In this document: positions 37,701-49,720 of the stretch, piece by piece | How the letters are laid out: each line of letters begins with the position of its first letter | How positions within the stretch are numbered: position 1 is the stretch's first letter | Source: Denticeps clupeoides | Taxonomy: Eukaryota > Chordata > Actinopteri > Clupeiformes > Denticipitidae | Direction of reading: 5' to 3' | Assembly (NCBI RefSeq): GCF_900700375.1 | Contig: NW_021630105.1 | Span: 1 to 64,000 of the forward strand | Length of the DNA: 64,000 bases | Translations under genes and position numbers: made by a program | The notes under the pieces: generated by a model | What the model saw: only the letters and a program-made list of their open reading frames with translations | Databases searched by the model: none | Told to the model about the DNA's origin: nothing

Positions 37701-38574
37701 CTTAGATCAACATCTGAGAATGAAAAGGGGCGAAACACAATGTTGCTCTGATGCCATCAAGAGAAGGCAGAACTGTTTAAAAAGTCTTGTGACATTTTTT
37801 GCAGCGCATGCTGCATATTATGTTGTAAGATCTGTGCCTGCGTTAACTCTCTGTAGGGTCCAGTAAGCCACGTCCAGGGAGGAGTACCCGAAACAGAAGT
37901 GCAACCCAATCACAGGGTAAACTCACAAACTCGCCAAATCTCCTCTCTAAAAATATGCTCGCTTCCACCCCGAACCAATGCAACTGCTACCAATGTCCAT
38001 CATTTCATATTTACCATATTTTATTGTTTTAAAACCGTTTTTACCATTCATGGATTGCAGTAAAATGCTGTCAGGGTAAATCCTGGCACACCACGGGTTC
38101 AAGAAGATAAACAGCAGATCCAGCAATGACCCAGATCATATTAAGGCCAGATAGTTGTCACTACAGCAGCGGTGATAGATGGTGGTGATGGGAAGCGGTA
38201 GATTTTCTAATGTGTATATTATGGAAATCTCGGTAGGCTTTGTAATTGTAAAACTAATCACAATATTTCCTAGCAGTCATATTTTCTGGCCCGCTTATAT
38301 TTCTGTTGTTTGTTACGGTGCTCAAACTGCAGTTTGAGGTGATATGAAGTCTCGCTGGGAAATTGCCATGTTATAAATGATTTTGACTAAATGAGTTGGT
38401 TCACTGCCTGTTTTCTTCCCTTTTTTTTATAACTCTGCAGCCTCAGTCGGAGAGGACAACTGTCCCTCGGGCAAGCGGTCAGAAGCGGAGATGCTCAGGA
38501 AGACAAAGGGCTCCAACACAAAGGAGCGGCAAAATCCCATTACAGACCTACAAGAGAACTATAGCTTTGTATAG
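31727..38574 (+). CDS. ankmy1: Ankyrin repeat and MYND domain-containing protein 1
   Basis: Seventeen exons, phases closing to 1002 aa: 31727-31837, 32031-32177, 32553-32986, 33076-33292, 33383-33541, 34475-34989, 35081-35252, 35333-35473, 35556-35672, 35772-35879, 36216-36347, 36430-36543, 36729-36906, 36990-37104, 37394-37548, 37857-37916, 38441-38574. Three MORN repeats come first ([33 protein letters not shown]), then ankyrin repeats ([23 protein letters not shown]), an acidic linker (exon 6), a second ankyrin set ([31 protein letters not shown]) and a complete MYND zinc finger (C894, C897, C908, C911, C917, C921, H930, C934). It ends in a basic tail. An in-frame ATG at 31580 would add 49 residues unlike the family. 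Exons 5, 6, 16 and 17 are the least certain. Role inferred as a protein-interaction scaffold. Confidence 0.92.
32380..32495 (+). mobile_element. Tc1-type transposase fragment in ankmy1 intron 2
   Basis: The frame [19 protein letters not shown] matches the conserved SPDLNPIE-type catalytic block of Tc1/IS630 transposases, with the acidic residue after NPI replaced by N. Only this block remains. Confidence 0.7.
33575..33890 (+). mobile_element. tRNA-derived SINE (family A), with reverse fragment, in ankmy1 intron 5
   Basis: 33575-33635 is a short reverse 3' end (gtgaagtgattgtcacatgt). From about 33650 a + copy follows (gtcagtggttaaggaggcgg, gccagttcgaatcctaatct, acaatcacttcactttcg). The two opposed pieces suggest one insertion beside or into another. 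Confidence 0.8.
34005..34285. repeat. Unclassified interspersed repeat in ankmy1 intron 5
   Basis: tcagtcatccaggttatgtt and gttctggatgcctgataacg with ccagaggactttctgaaatc recall a dispersed teleost repeat whose family could not be settled. No open frame. Confidence 0.3.
37112..37131 (+). repeat. (CA)n microsatellite in ankmy1 intron 14
   Basis: About ten CA units, eight bases after the exon 14 splice donor. Confidence 0.9.
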
Positions 38575-38603
38575 CACTTGGGAGACGGTTCCATATTTAT
38601 AAG

Positions 38604-38609
38604 AATAAA
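38604..38609 (+). promoter_or_regulatory. ankmy1 polyadenylation signal
   Basis: aataaa 30 bp after the stop codon, implying a very short 3' UTR. Confidence 0.6.
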
Positions 38610-38805
38610 GGTGAACGCTAATTAAATTTGACACTGCAGCAAGGGCGCAGTATGTTTTTCATAGGGTCAGTAGTCACGGGGTCAAGATATAGGGATCCTT
38701 GCTCAGGGTGGCCCTCGCAGAGCATGGTTTGCATCTCTGATTTTTATCTGCTTGTACTTAATGGAACTTCCCAGATTCGTTACTGAACTGTTCAAATCAT
38801 GAACA

Positions 38806-38935
38806 GTCAAGGTGCCACTGAGGTCCCCTTCATTAAGGTACCGTCCCCACACATGGCTCCGGGCATAGCTGCCCACTGCTCACCAAGGGTGATGATTAAA
38901 TACAGAGGATATATTTTGTTGTGTCACCGTCACCT
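38806..38935 (+). mobile_element. tRNA-derived SINE (family A) fragment
   Basis: caaggtgccactgaggtccc, ctgctcaccaagggtgatga, taaatacagaggatatattt. The tRNA-like head is lost. Confidence 0.75.
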
Positions 38936-38939
38936 CAAG

Positions 38940-39930
38940 GAAGGCCAGACTAGAGATGTGTGGCCCGTGGCCATTAATTAAAACTCAGACACGATAAAAG
39001 AGTTAAGATCATAACACGTTTAAATAAAGCACTCAGAGCGGTCCGTCTTTAAAATGTCACCATGTTTGTAATAAGACATTGATTCAGAACCATAACAACA
39101 TATACATTTCCAGACCATAACCAAGGGCTCCGCCATGACAACGAAACAGGAAATGTAACATTAGACACATTCTGTTTTTTCATTACAACTTCAGTGATAG
39201 ACAGTCAATGTGGATCAATGTGGATCTAATCAATCACCAGTTCTCCAAGCTGCCGCTCCACCATCGATTCTCCCATGTGCTGATCCCCGATGAATGCAGG
39301 AAGAGCTCATGCTTTGATTATTTTTCACAGCTTTGCCCGCAGAGGCCAATCGCCAAGCATGATCAGTGGTCAATCTTGCAGATTATCCTGACAGATTTTA
39401 TGGTGGAAGATGCAATCGTTGAGCGGGAACATGCATCGGTCACTCATGATCATTTTTCAAACGTCCAAGGGTTCTTCTGACGAATGCAAAGGACTTCAGG
39501 TGGCTCAGAAAATCCCAGACATTTACAAGATGAACATATACGTTCCTTCTGCGCTGCATCCATTAGTCCACTTCCATTAGAAAGACACCAAAACAGAAAG
39601 GGATTTCCTTGCTTAGTGTTTGGCACGTATTATTGCTATGTCACCCTGACATGGGTGGCATTTTCTTCTACGGCAGTAACTTCTACGACTTGCCTGATCA
39701 CTCTGTCTGCTCGTATTTACACTGTGATATTCTTCCATCACTCTGTACCCTATGAGGCCATACAAGACAACCTATATTCACATGTGACATCATAAACAAA
39801 CACTTAAATGTGGTGAAAAGCAAGTGTTAGTATTTCTCTTAACATCCACTTTCGTGACATTAACAATAAAGCTGAGTTTCCTGGTCACGGGTTAAGCCGA
39901 GTTCAATGATAAAAGAGAATGTCAGTTAGG
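38940..39930. other. Intergenic between convergent ankmy1 and gpc1
   Basis: Open frames at 39208-39795 show no recognisable domain and no splice partners. May include distal gpc1 3' UTR. Confidence 0.4.
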
Positions 39931-39931
39931 G

Positions 39932-40132
39932 GCAGTGGTGGCCTAGCGGTTAAGGAAGCGGCCCCGTAATCCGAAGGTTGCTTGTTCGATTCCCGAACCG
40001 TCGAGGAGCCACTGAGGTCCCCTTGATGAAGGTACTATCATGGTGCCCACTGTCACCAAGGGTGATGGTTAAATACAGAGGACACGTTTCACCGTGTGCT
40101 GTGCTGCAGTCTCACAATCACTTCACCTTCAC
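39932..40132 (+). mobile_element. tRNA-derived SINE (family A), near full length
   Basis: ggcagtggtggcctagcggt head, degraded B-box (ttgttcgattccc), body and caatcacttcaccttcac tail. Confidence 0.87.
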
Positions 40133-41094
40133 GTGAGGTTTTTCAACCATCCAAAAACGCCTGGGACTAGGCTTAATCCATGAATGGGAAACTGACACTC
40201 GGTAAATACTGGGTTAAATAATATTTGAATATACTGAAGATTTTGGGTGTTTTTCCAACAAACTAATGTTAAATAGAATGAATCCACAGCAGCCACGACT
40301 GAACCTTTCAAAGACCTTTAGTGGAAAAGCAGGTGAGGAAATTTCCAATCCAGTGAAAGGAAAACTGTAAATTAAATGCTGACAGAAGCGGACGAGATTA
40401 AGGAGGTGGAGTATAAATAGAAACGAGACGAAGGACCATGCATCAGAAAATCAGGCCAAAATAACATTATACAGAACTTAAAAGAGCAAAAACCATGATC
40501 CTGAGGGCTGAAGAGCCTATGCTGCATTCAAAATCAGAAATCGCATTTTTGAAAAAATAAGAGTTTCCCTCTTAGATTACGACACTGACTGGTCAGAACT
40601 CGTAATAATGATATTTCTGATAGTCCGTGAAGGCAGCACTATTCACACATTCAACACAACACACACTGGGCACCTTTTTCACTGGTTCTTCAGCAATCAC
40701 CCATTTAAAGAATATTCATCCCTTCTTCCATCGTGTCAGCTGTGAGCTGCTGACTTTGCTGAAGAACAGAAGAGTTCTACAGAAATGACATGAACTCAAT
40801 GCAAGAATCTTTCCAGCTGGGCCCACAATTTCATCCGTGCTAACTAGCTAGTTACCAATTTCAGGGTTTTTCAGGGTTTCCACTGAAGGCTTCGCTGCTG
40901 CCATAAAACGAGCTGCAAATTGTCCACAAACAGGCTTGTGCAGCATTTGGCTGTTCCTGTTGCTTTTCTGAAACTTTTCCCGTTTTTTGTGTGCTGGAAT
41001 TGTTAAGATGTAGCAACATCTCAGAACTTGGGAATATGGAAGGTTTAATGAACTTTTGTCTCCCCACGTTTTCAACCAGAGCTTAAGGCCCAAA
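40133..41094. other. Intergenic / distal gpc1 3' region
   Basis: No gene or repeat recognised. Confidence 0.4.
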
Positions 41095-41100
41095 TTTATT
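41095..41100 (-). promoter_or_regulatory. Candidate gpc1 polyadenylation signal
   Basis: Minus-strand aataaa 283 bp beyond the gpc1 stop codon. Confidence 0.4.
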
Positions 41101-41382
41101 CAGGGCCCTGTGCACGTTCCCCTCTTTTTTGTGCGATGTCCTGCTAACATTATCACTGTGCAACCATCAATATTTTTTTACGGGTCGTTCAAACTGCTGA
41201 CAGGCCTGTCATTAACTTTTAGACATTACAAAGTTAAAGAGCAAAAAGTTCAGCACAAATTCAAATATCTGAAACAACATATATCACAAAAAAAGTCATT
41301 TTTTTTAATAATTGTCCACTGTATTCTCCTCTACCCTTTCCCAAAATCCAAAGCCAAAAAAAGTCTCATCTGGAGGTTTACT

Positions 41383-44300
41383 TTATCGTCGCAGCAGAAC
41401 ACTGGTCAAAGACAAAAGTACTAGTGCAATGCTGGGGTGGGCCTGGCGCACTGTGCCCGACGCCTTGTTTTCTGATGGGTAGGCTGAGATTCGAGTGCGA
41501 TCCCCACTGGAATTGATACGTGGTCCACTGTGGCTGCATAACCCATCAGTACACATCCCACTTCCTGAACCGCTGACATCATCACCTGAGGACAAGATGA
41601 GGGGGAAAAATAGTTGAAATATTGATCTGTTGACATTTACACTGCTGCAGAACACACGAAGACTTCTATTGTCATTAAGCTACTTTCAATCCAAAAAAAT
41701 GAATAAATTAAATCAAATTTTATTTAAATAGCACTTTCACAATACAAATACAATGTAACACAAAGCAGATGCAGTTTAACATCATTGGAATGTAAGTTAT
41801 ACAATTGTCACTTTACCAAACTGTTAAATAAATCAGATGAAAGTATGTTACTACGACGCAATTCCAAACTAGGATATTAGCTCTGTATCAGAGAGAAATG
41901 AGAACGTTCTGGCGATATTCTTATACTCCTAATTCTTATGCACAGAACAGATGCTTAAGTTTTTTTATATGTTGACCAGCGCTAAATGCCACATGAGGAA
42001 CTCACTGTTGTCCTGGAAATCCACATCGTTGCCGTTGAGCGCATTCTTGAGCCGGTTGGACATGATCTTAAGCTGCATGATCTGCTGACGTATGGTCATA
42101 TCTGGTTTGGTGATGTCAATGTCCACCTCAGGGTTATTTATCTGGCTGGCCAAACCATCACCAATCACCTGGGGGAGGTATCTGCCAACATAAAAAAGGC
42201 CAATTGCAACCCTTCCATCCATCTTTCAGTGCAAATCGCTTTCCTACATCCTTGCTGCCAATAAACTGTCAATCACCAATCCCTCTAATGAATTTGTGAT
42301 TTTATTTCCTACGCCAGTGTTCTTTCACATCGCCGCCTACAGCTCTATGATCATGGTATTGGGCTGGGAAACTGCCAATAACAGTGAAAAAGCTCTTTGT
42401 CACGGCCATTAAACTGCCCATAAGTCAAATCTATTGGCCGCTCCTTTCAGCGGCATGATATGCTGGAACGATCGCTCGCATGCATTATTAATGACCCAAA
42501 ACGTTTGAGCCACACTTTTATTACCGAGCCTGACATTTATCTCTGCATATCACATTAAGGCACACACGCTCAGACACACACGTTTACGACATGGCATGTC
42601 ACATAATACTTACATGCCAAACAATAAATCAAAACTGCTCTGTAATCATTTTACGGCAGGGAGGACCAACATGCTTTAACATGTGTATGTGACTAAACAG
42701 TCAAAGTGACACCATCCCATGTGTCTCTTCAATTTGATTTGTGAATTTAAATTTTTTTAAAAAGCCACTCAGGTACACCTGGCATGGATGAACATGCACT
42801 GTACCTCGCCTTAGTCATGCCATTCCAGCAGTTGTCGTCACTGGCTGGGCTGGGTGCGGCTTTACTGTTGCACAGGGCCTGCGGGAGCTGAATCCAGTAC
42901 ATGTCCATCTCCTTCAGCTTGCTGGACACGTCTGTGATCTGCGGGACACACCACCCGTTTTATTATTCAGCTACAATATTTTATTCATGCAGTAACTGCA
43001 CAGAATAAAGGCCCGGAATGGGTGTCTGGAGTGGCCGATGGGACCTTTAACACCCAACGATAGCTTAACCTTTCTGGTCTGATGACATTTAACTCCCTGG
43101 CCCCTAACTTTCAATTTTAATCATTAATTTATAGATGCCATTCAAGTTTCATTTCATACCCAAATTCTGCAAAAAACTAAATAATAACCTCATTGACCAT
43201 TTAGGCTGTTTTTTGTCCATACCTGCACCTCTAGTCGGACGGCAGCATTGGAGGAGGGTTTGTACTCCAACACGGTGACTGTGCTGAATTTCTTGCCCTC
43301 CACAGTCAAAGAACTCTGGGTGCTTTCTGGGTTCCCACAGGCCTGAAGCATCTGAGGCATGCAAAAAAACATGATGCATTTTATTAATAAACTTGTTATA
43401 AGAAATTGAAGATTCTGCGATATAAGGTAAGCATGTACACACCTGGCTGGTGTAGATCTCCATGTTCTCCTGCATGGTGCGCAGACCCTCTGAGACGTGC
43501 ACTGGAATGGAGTGGAGGATGGAGTCCATGCTGGGGTTACTCCCAAAACTGGCAGCCACCTGAAGCATGGTGTCTGGCAAAGAAAAGAAATCCATTGATT
43601 TCCTCTGCCACCATGTGTGTTTTTGTGTGTTTGAGTCAGGCCTGCACGCACCTATGAGGTTCTCCCACTCGGAGTCCAAGTCGGCCTGGTTGGCCAGGCA
43701 GCCCTTCATGACGTTTTTGCAGTAGTTGGCGCAGGGCTTCAGCATTCCCAGCCCACGACAGTGTGGGCAGTACATCAGCCCCATGATGGCACGGTTGCAT
43801 TCTGGACTAAGAGGAACCTGTCGCAAGTGACACCACTCATCGTTATCAGCAACAATGACAAGGATAAGGACAATTTGTTGCACTGAAACCAAGTCTTGTC
43901 GCCCACATCTTATATAATCCTAATGAACACCAAAAAAACATATATGCAGAATGCTAATGCAAGGGGATCACAAAATATCTTGAAACCACAAGCCCGATTC
44001 ATACAAAGCATCTTTTGCGGGTGGATCTTGTTATATTCGTGCCTACGAAGCAGCTCCTTGGAGGAAAAAAAGTGGAAACCAGAGCGGTCTTTGAAACATC
44101 TAAGAAGCTCACAGGTACGGCCCTACAGGGACGGCGCCAAGATGATATAAATATTAATTTTGTTTACTTCTTGACATGCCGGAGCCTCACATCATACACA
44201 ACCGCAAATGCGCTCGCATATTCCATCAGTCCCTCAACGGCCTGGCGGGGAGAAACGGGCTCAGAAGTTCCAGCGAATGATTATGACAACTGAGACAGGC

Positions 44301-47300
44301 AGGATGATGATGGTGATGATGATGATGATGATGATAGGGCTGCTAGATTAAGACAAATCACAGTGCTGCCTTCCAGGCATTATCAGGTGCTGTTCTCCTG
44401 GACAGTTCTTCCTGCACAGTGGTGCTTCACCGAGGCCGAGGCTGAAGCCCTACGTCAAGAAAGGCAAGCGACCTATCATTTTTTAACACCTTCCTCAGCG
44501 TCCGTCAGGAGGGAATAAGTGGGTTTTTCATCTCGGCAGCCTAACAGTTCAGAGAAAAGGTTTAAACACTTTTCATCTGTTGCAGAACTCGGCAGGGGAT
44601 GACTGTCTTTTTAAGCAATATTGTATGATAATAATGACAATGGTGGCCAGCGGAGTGCATGGCAGCATTAAAATGTAAAAGGCCAAGCGTTCTACTGCTT
44701 TCTGTGGCAGCTCAAACAGAGATCACACGTGACTTCCTGTTTTTATGTGATGACTTTGGAACATCCTCCACTTCTCCGCGACCCCGGAACGAATCACATC
44801 GACGCAGCGGGAGTCACCACGGAGACCGTCGCTATGGGCTGATGCCCACTCCCACCCCACCTGCCGCCTCCCTCTTCCACAGAGGAGAAAGCCAGGAAAC
44901 CCTGGTTAATCAGAGCTGTTTGTGTGGTGGACTGGATGGGCAGGAGTATAATCCACTAAATCCTACACTGTGGGACTGCACGCCAACATAGCCTGATGGT
45001 TAAATACAGAGGACACATTTCACCGTGTCACTGTGTGCTGTGCTGCAGTGTTTCACAATGACAATCAATTCAGTTTCACTTTATTCATTTGTTTTCATCA
45101 ACTTAATTGTTTTTCAAAATTTCATCAACGAACCTTTGTGACGTGATGAACACGATACGAGACATAAATGAAATATACTATAAACAAAGTATAATGCAGC
45201 ATTTGCAGCCAATATGGCCGCCTCTAAGAGTAGTGAGCAGTCAGTAGGCGAGTTGTGATCTAAGGTGAATGGCGTCTAATAAAAAGGCATCTTGGCAGCA
45301 CAAAGATCCGCCTCTCTTTCCTCCCAATCACCAACCTCCGCTACAATATTTTGTAATATTGATGACAAATAAAAAAAGAGACTAAATATGGTTTGCTGAA
45401 TAAAATCTGTACATTATTTTCATTCACAAAAATGAGGAGACACCATCCCGATTAATCGTGTCTATATTATGATCAATTCCCATTCGTGCATTATTGATAT
45501 TACACAATGCTTCTTCTGGGTTATATATATATTTTTGGTGGTGGGTTATCACATGTCTGGAAGAAAACGATGAAGCGCCTTTTCAAGTGGAAAGGAAGAC
45601 AGAATGTGTGTCGAAAAACATGGGGAGAAATGCGGCTGCTGGAATGGATGTCGAGTAATCTTGAGTCTATAAGGTGACAATAATATAATATTAAGATAAC
45701 CTTGTTTTAATTGTGAAATGGGTTTGACTAAAAGAAAATGTCATTTTTGTCTGTTCTACCAGGTTAAACAGAATTACAATTCTAAAAAAAGAGCCTAAAA
45801 AAAACAATTACGTTGACTAAAACTAGACTAAAACAGTCATGGATGATTCTGAGAAAATAAGACACACGCCAGACTAGAATAAAAGTCAAATGAAAACAGG
45901 TATAGTATTCATTGTGAGAGAGGGGACATGCAAGCAATGGCAGAAGCAGGTTGACCAAACCTGTGAGACCTTCCTAACGACCTCCCCGGCAACCGTGAGA
46001 CCCTGCACAAATGCCCGTGCGGCAATGAAGGTCCGCGCCACCTTGGTCTTCAGCTCACCAGGAGCCTGGCCGAACGGCTGCAGCGTCTCCGTCTGCTTGG
46101 CGGCGCACTCCAGGAAGTCGTCGGTGAAGGGGGCAGTGGCGGGCGCGGACGCCTTCAGCAGGCGCTCCAGGAGGCGGGCCCAGAACTCGTCCAGAGCCTC
46201 TTCCAGGTTGAGCGAGGCACCGCGGTAGTAACGCCGCAGGTCGGCATAGAGGTCGCGGAACACACCTGCGTTGGGCCCATAGAGGCCGCCCAGCGCCGTC
46301 TGGAAGGACTCCTCCAGCCAACGCTCAGAACCATCCAGAAGTTCCAGGAAGTACGCTGTAACATTATACAAGGAGGTAAAGATCTCACACTCTTCATTTA
46401 CACCCATCTTCATTGCTGCTTGGACTTTCCCTGCTCACAAATATAAAATTCATTCTACATGATGTGGTTAAAATGATTCAAATTCATCTATGGCCTGATC
46501 AGGGACAACTGTCCAGATCACAAAAATCCACCAAAGTCCCATGTGACGAATCTCACGGCAGAAAAAGCAGAAGCTCAGAACTCTCTAGATGCAGCTCATT
46601 TTGCTCAGAATTACAGTAAACCAGTCTTGGAGGGTGTCGGCCTTTATTTATGTGTGAGGGGCGTCATGAATAAGTCGATTTTTTCAGTAACTGCACGCTC
46701 TTTTATCTTGTATTAAATTGCACAAAGTACCTTTTCACAAGATTATATGGTACAGGCCAGACGAATTATCCATGGGACGTCCCAGGTTCAAACCCCACTT
46801 ACTACCACAACACTAGATTTTACTTAATCCTGATATTGTGCTAAAAGAATATCAAATACTGTATATGAGTATATAAAGTTCACCTGGCTAATAAACGGCT
46901 TCCACAGTGCACTTGTATTATTTTGGCATAATAATAAATGTAACGTTTTTACATGACCTGCAAGAGACATCATACATGCCACAGGGCCGAGAAAATGAAG
47001 ACGGCAGTCAGCAGAATAAAAATGGTCATCCACTTGAAATGATCCTCTAGTGAAGCAGAACCTCCAACAGAGACCAGTCTTCTCATTTTGTTTCTTGGAT
47101 TTACAGGAGTTTAGATTTATTTGAGAAGAATTGGCTTTTTGAAGCTGTTATGTATGTAATTACATGTATTTAATATTGCCGGGCCATTAAGAGGCTATAA
47201 ATCACATTGAAGCATATTATTTGGTTTGTACAGTGTTTGTCGCTGTACAAGTTTGCACTGACACTTGTAAGAACCGCAACCCGTTAACCTATATTCAGTA

Positions 47301-49720
47301 AGAGGAGTCGTTCCGAGCTGAGCGTACCCCAGGCAGATGGTGCCCATTAGAGTCCCGCCTCCAAGAAGCAGGTAGCACCTTGTACCGCCCTCTCTGCTCC
47401 AGACATTAAATGTGCATGTACTTGTCAGCACTCGTGTTTGTGCAAAAGCGCTCAGATCAAGGGGAGCGGGTTCTAATGATAGGATGGTATGATTCCGTCT
47501 CAGCGTCCATCACCGATGCGACACGTTTTCCATTTCCTCTTCATTTCAAGGCGCTCTCACGGGCGCGTCTGACCGCAGAAGAATTTTCTTTGTGCCTCAG
47601 CGGTTTAATGAGACAAAGACGAATCTTTTAAGTTCAACTTCAAAGCCCTGTGTGAGGCGCATGTATAATGCTGCCAACACCCTAAAAACAACGATCTCAG
47701 GCACACGGTCAGAAGAATGCCTGTCTGAAATGAAAAAAATGTCATGTCCTGAGGGTTTTATGGTCTTAAGAGCAGAAAGTCTGTGTTTGCTTTTGTATTC
47801 TTCTGTAAATCTGCATATTTTAATTTTAAAAAGCCATTCTTTAAAGCCTGACATGTGCCAAATTATACGAGAACTGAGCCCAAAAATCCTCGGAAACAGC
47901 CTTTGTGGAGTGATTGTCAGAATGTACAGAGGAGTTGGAGGCTCTGTGATGGGTAGGCCTCGTGAAGTTCAAAATTACAGTGAAATTCTGAAATTTCAAC
48001 TTGAAAGCTGATTAATAGTGCAGAAATTCTCTTTGCATTCTGTACAAGTATGTTTGCACAGGTTGAAATAAATCAATGAATCTATTTGTCTAATTTTCTA
48101 ACCCAAATCTAAAGAAATTAGGATTTTCTACAGCATTTTTCCCTGAAGCAAGAAAACCAAAATTTACATTTACAGCATTTGCCAGACGCCCTTATCCAGA
48201 GCAACTTACAATCAGTAGTTACAGGGACAGTCTCCCCTGGAGACACTCAGGGTTAAGTGTCTTGCTCAGGGACACGATGGTAGTAAGTGGGGTTCCAACG
48301 TGGGTCTTCTGGTTCATAGGTGAGTGTGTTACCTACTAGGCTACTACCACCACAATACTACTATGCTACTACCACACCACACACCAAGTTCCTCTGGAAT
48401 TTTGATTTAAATCTGTTAGATCAAGCAAATCAGAAGCAGTAGAGCAGAATAAAGTTGCTATACACTGTATTTAACATGTTCATTGTTAACATGTCCTTTA
48501 ATGCAACGCATGCAACATCACTGTAAGAAAAGTAATAAAAATCACCTAGCGTCAGCGTAACACTTGGTAGACCTTTGACGTCCAGTGTAGAGCTGTTACC
48601 CCGAGCTTGTGCTAAATCAGCATGATCAGCATGGTAGGCATGATCGCTGAAATGATCGCTGCTTGTAAATGTGTTTTGGTGATTGGTAAAAGTATATCGC
48701 ATGTTAAAAGTTAAGTTTTAATGAAAAGTTAAACCTTCATCAGGTGATGCATTTTAATTCTCGCGAGAGAGATGCCCAAATGGAGGCTGAGGAGGTGAAA
48801 CGGATGCTAGACTCAGGAGATCATGCTTTAAACCTGTTAAAAAGCTCTACTCAGATAGCTGCTCTAGTCCAGGGCAGGTTGTGATGTGAGGTGTGGGTGG
48901 CTGGAAAGGTCGTCCCCCGAAACCCAGAACTCCAGTCTGGCCTGACCCCCGTCTCCTAATTCTCTTTTCTCCACCCTTTCATCCTCTCTTTCTTTTCTCC
49001 ATCTCTGTTCAATTACCTGCACTCTCTCCTCACTCATCTCTTCCCCCCGCACTGGTGGTGCCCTTGCCAAATCGATTTCCCTGCACTCCTCCACACTCCC
49101 CCGGTGGCATTCTGGGTAAAGAGGTTGGCACACTGAAGCGGGTAGTTGTTATCTGCTTTAATTAGAGCAGCAGTCATTAAAACGCGCATTAAAAGGTAAG
49201 TGAACTGACGGAGCCGTTAATGCTAAATGAGCTCAGCAGAAACGTGGCCTGTGAGCTGTTCACACACACTTCATCCACCATGGATTCATCCACCATGTAT
49301 TCATCCACCATGGATTCATCCACCATGGATTCATCCACCATGTATTCATCCACCATGGATTCATCCACCATGTATTCATCCACCATGGATTCATCCACCA
49401 TGGATTCATACACCATGGATTCATCCACCATGGATTCATCCACCATGTATTCATCCACCATGGATTCATCCACCATGTATTCATCCACCATGGATTCATA
49501 CACCATGGATTCATCCACCATGGACCTGACGCCCAGTTTAGCTAGTGAAGCTGGAACTCACTGTCGACGTTGCGGTACTGGGCGTTGAGGGAGGCCTGTA
49601 CGGAGCGACCCGCCTCCCTCACCAGCCCCTCGAACTCCCTCCGGCTCAGGTTGGACAGGGTCTCCTCCATGGCGCTGGTGCAGCAGGTGTAGCCCTGGGG
49701 ACAGACGCGGAGGTGCTCCC
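41383..49720 (-). CDS. gpc1: Glypican-1, exons 2-9 (exon 1 outside window)
   Basis: Heparan-sulphate proteoglycan held on the cell surface by a GPI anchor; glypicans modulate FGF, Wnt and Hh signalling. Exons on the minus strand: 49720-49562, 46355-45961, 43817-43652, 43573-43443, 43351-43223, 42938-42805, 42181-42006, 41585-41383, all in phase, about 496 residues. Visible blocks: [34 protein letters not shown], the family Cys block [62 protein letters not shown]. The C-terminal SGSGSG is the glycosaminoglycan attachment site, followed by a hydrophobic GPI tail ([15 protein letters not shown]). One N-glycosylation site (SNLSRRE) is kept; the second known in mammals (LLNDS) reads LLDGS. The signal-peptide exon was not found up to 64000, so intron 1 exceeds 14 kb. 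Convergent with ankmy1, as in human 2q37. Fish may have two gpc1 copies; which one this is cannot be told. Confidence 0.95.
41700..41800 (-). repeat. Teleost interspersed repeat tail in gpc1 intron 8
   Basis: caaattttatttaaatagca and cacaaagcagatgcagttta match a common fish repeat, likely a LINE 3' tail. Confidence 0.5.
44303..44336 (+). repeat. (GAT)n microsatellite
   Basis: About eleven GAT units with one GGT interruption, in gpc1 intron 3. Confidence 0.9.
44338..44995. other. gpc1 intron 3, nothing recognised
   Basis: No exon-like block with splice signals is seen. Confidence 0.4.
44996..45084 (+). mobile_element. tRNA-derived SINE (family A) 3' fragment
   Basis: gatggttaaatacagaggac, gtgtgctgtgctgcagtgtt, caatgacaatcaattcagtt. 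Confidence 0.8.
45085..45960. other. gpc1 intron 3, remainder
   Basis: AT-rich; no gene or repeat recognised. Confidence 0.4.
46755..46805 (+). mobile_element. SINE (family B) short fragment
   Basis: gtcccaggttcaaaccccac followed by ttactaccac, the B-box region only. Confidence 0.55.
46806..48161. other. gpc1 intron 2, nothing recognised
   Basis: Open frames at 47410-48011 show no domain and are AT-rich. No exon supported. Confidence 0.4.
48162..48352 (-). mobile_element. tRNA-derived SINE (family B), full length
   Basis: tttacagcatttgccagacg, ttatccagagcaacttacaa, tacctactaggctactaccac. Confidence 0.87.
49268..49522. repeat. 15-bp minisatellite beside gpc1 exon 2
   Basis: Seventeen tandem copies of caccatggattcatc in two main forms (ggat or gtat), with two copies carrying ata for atc. 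The array ends 40 bp from the exon 2 splice donor, within intron 2. Since 15 is a multiple of three, several frames stay open; the repeat is not coding. Confidence 0.93.

Noticed and set aside
39208-39795. Two consecutive open frames between ankmy1 and gpc1
   Set aside because: No recognisable domain, no splice signals and no strand support from neighbours.
49189-49588. Open frames with Ser-Thr-Met or Trp-Met-Asn repeats
   Set aside because: Produced by the 15-bp minisatellite in both strands; no start context or splice partner.
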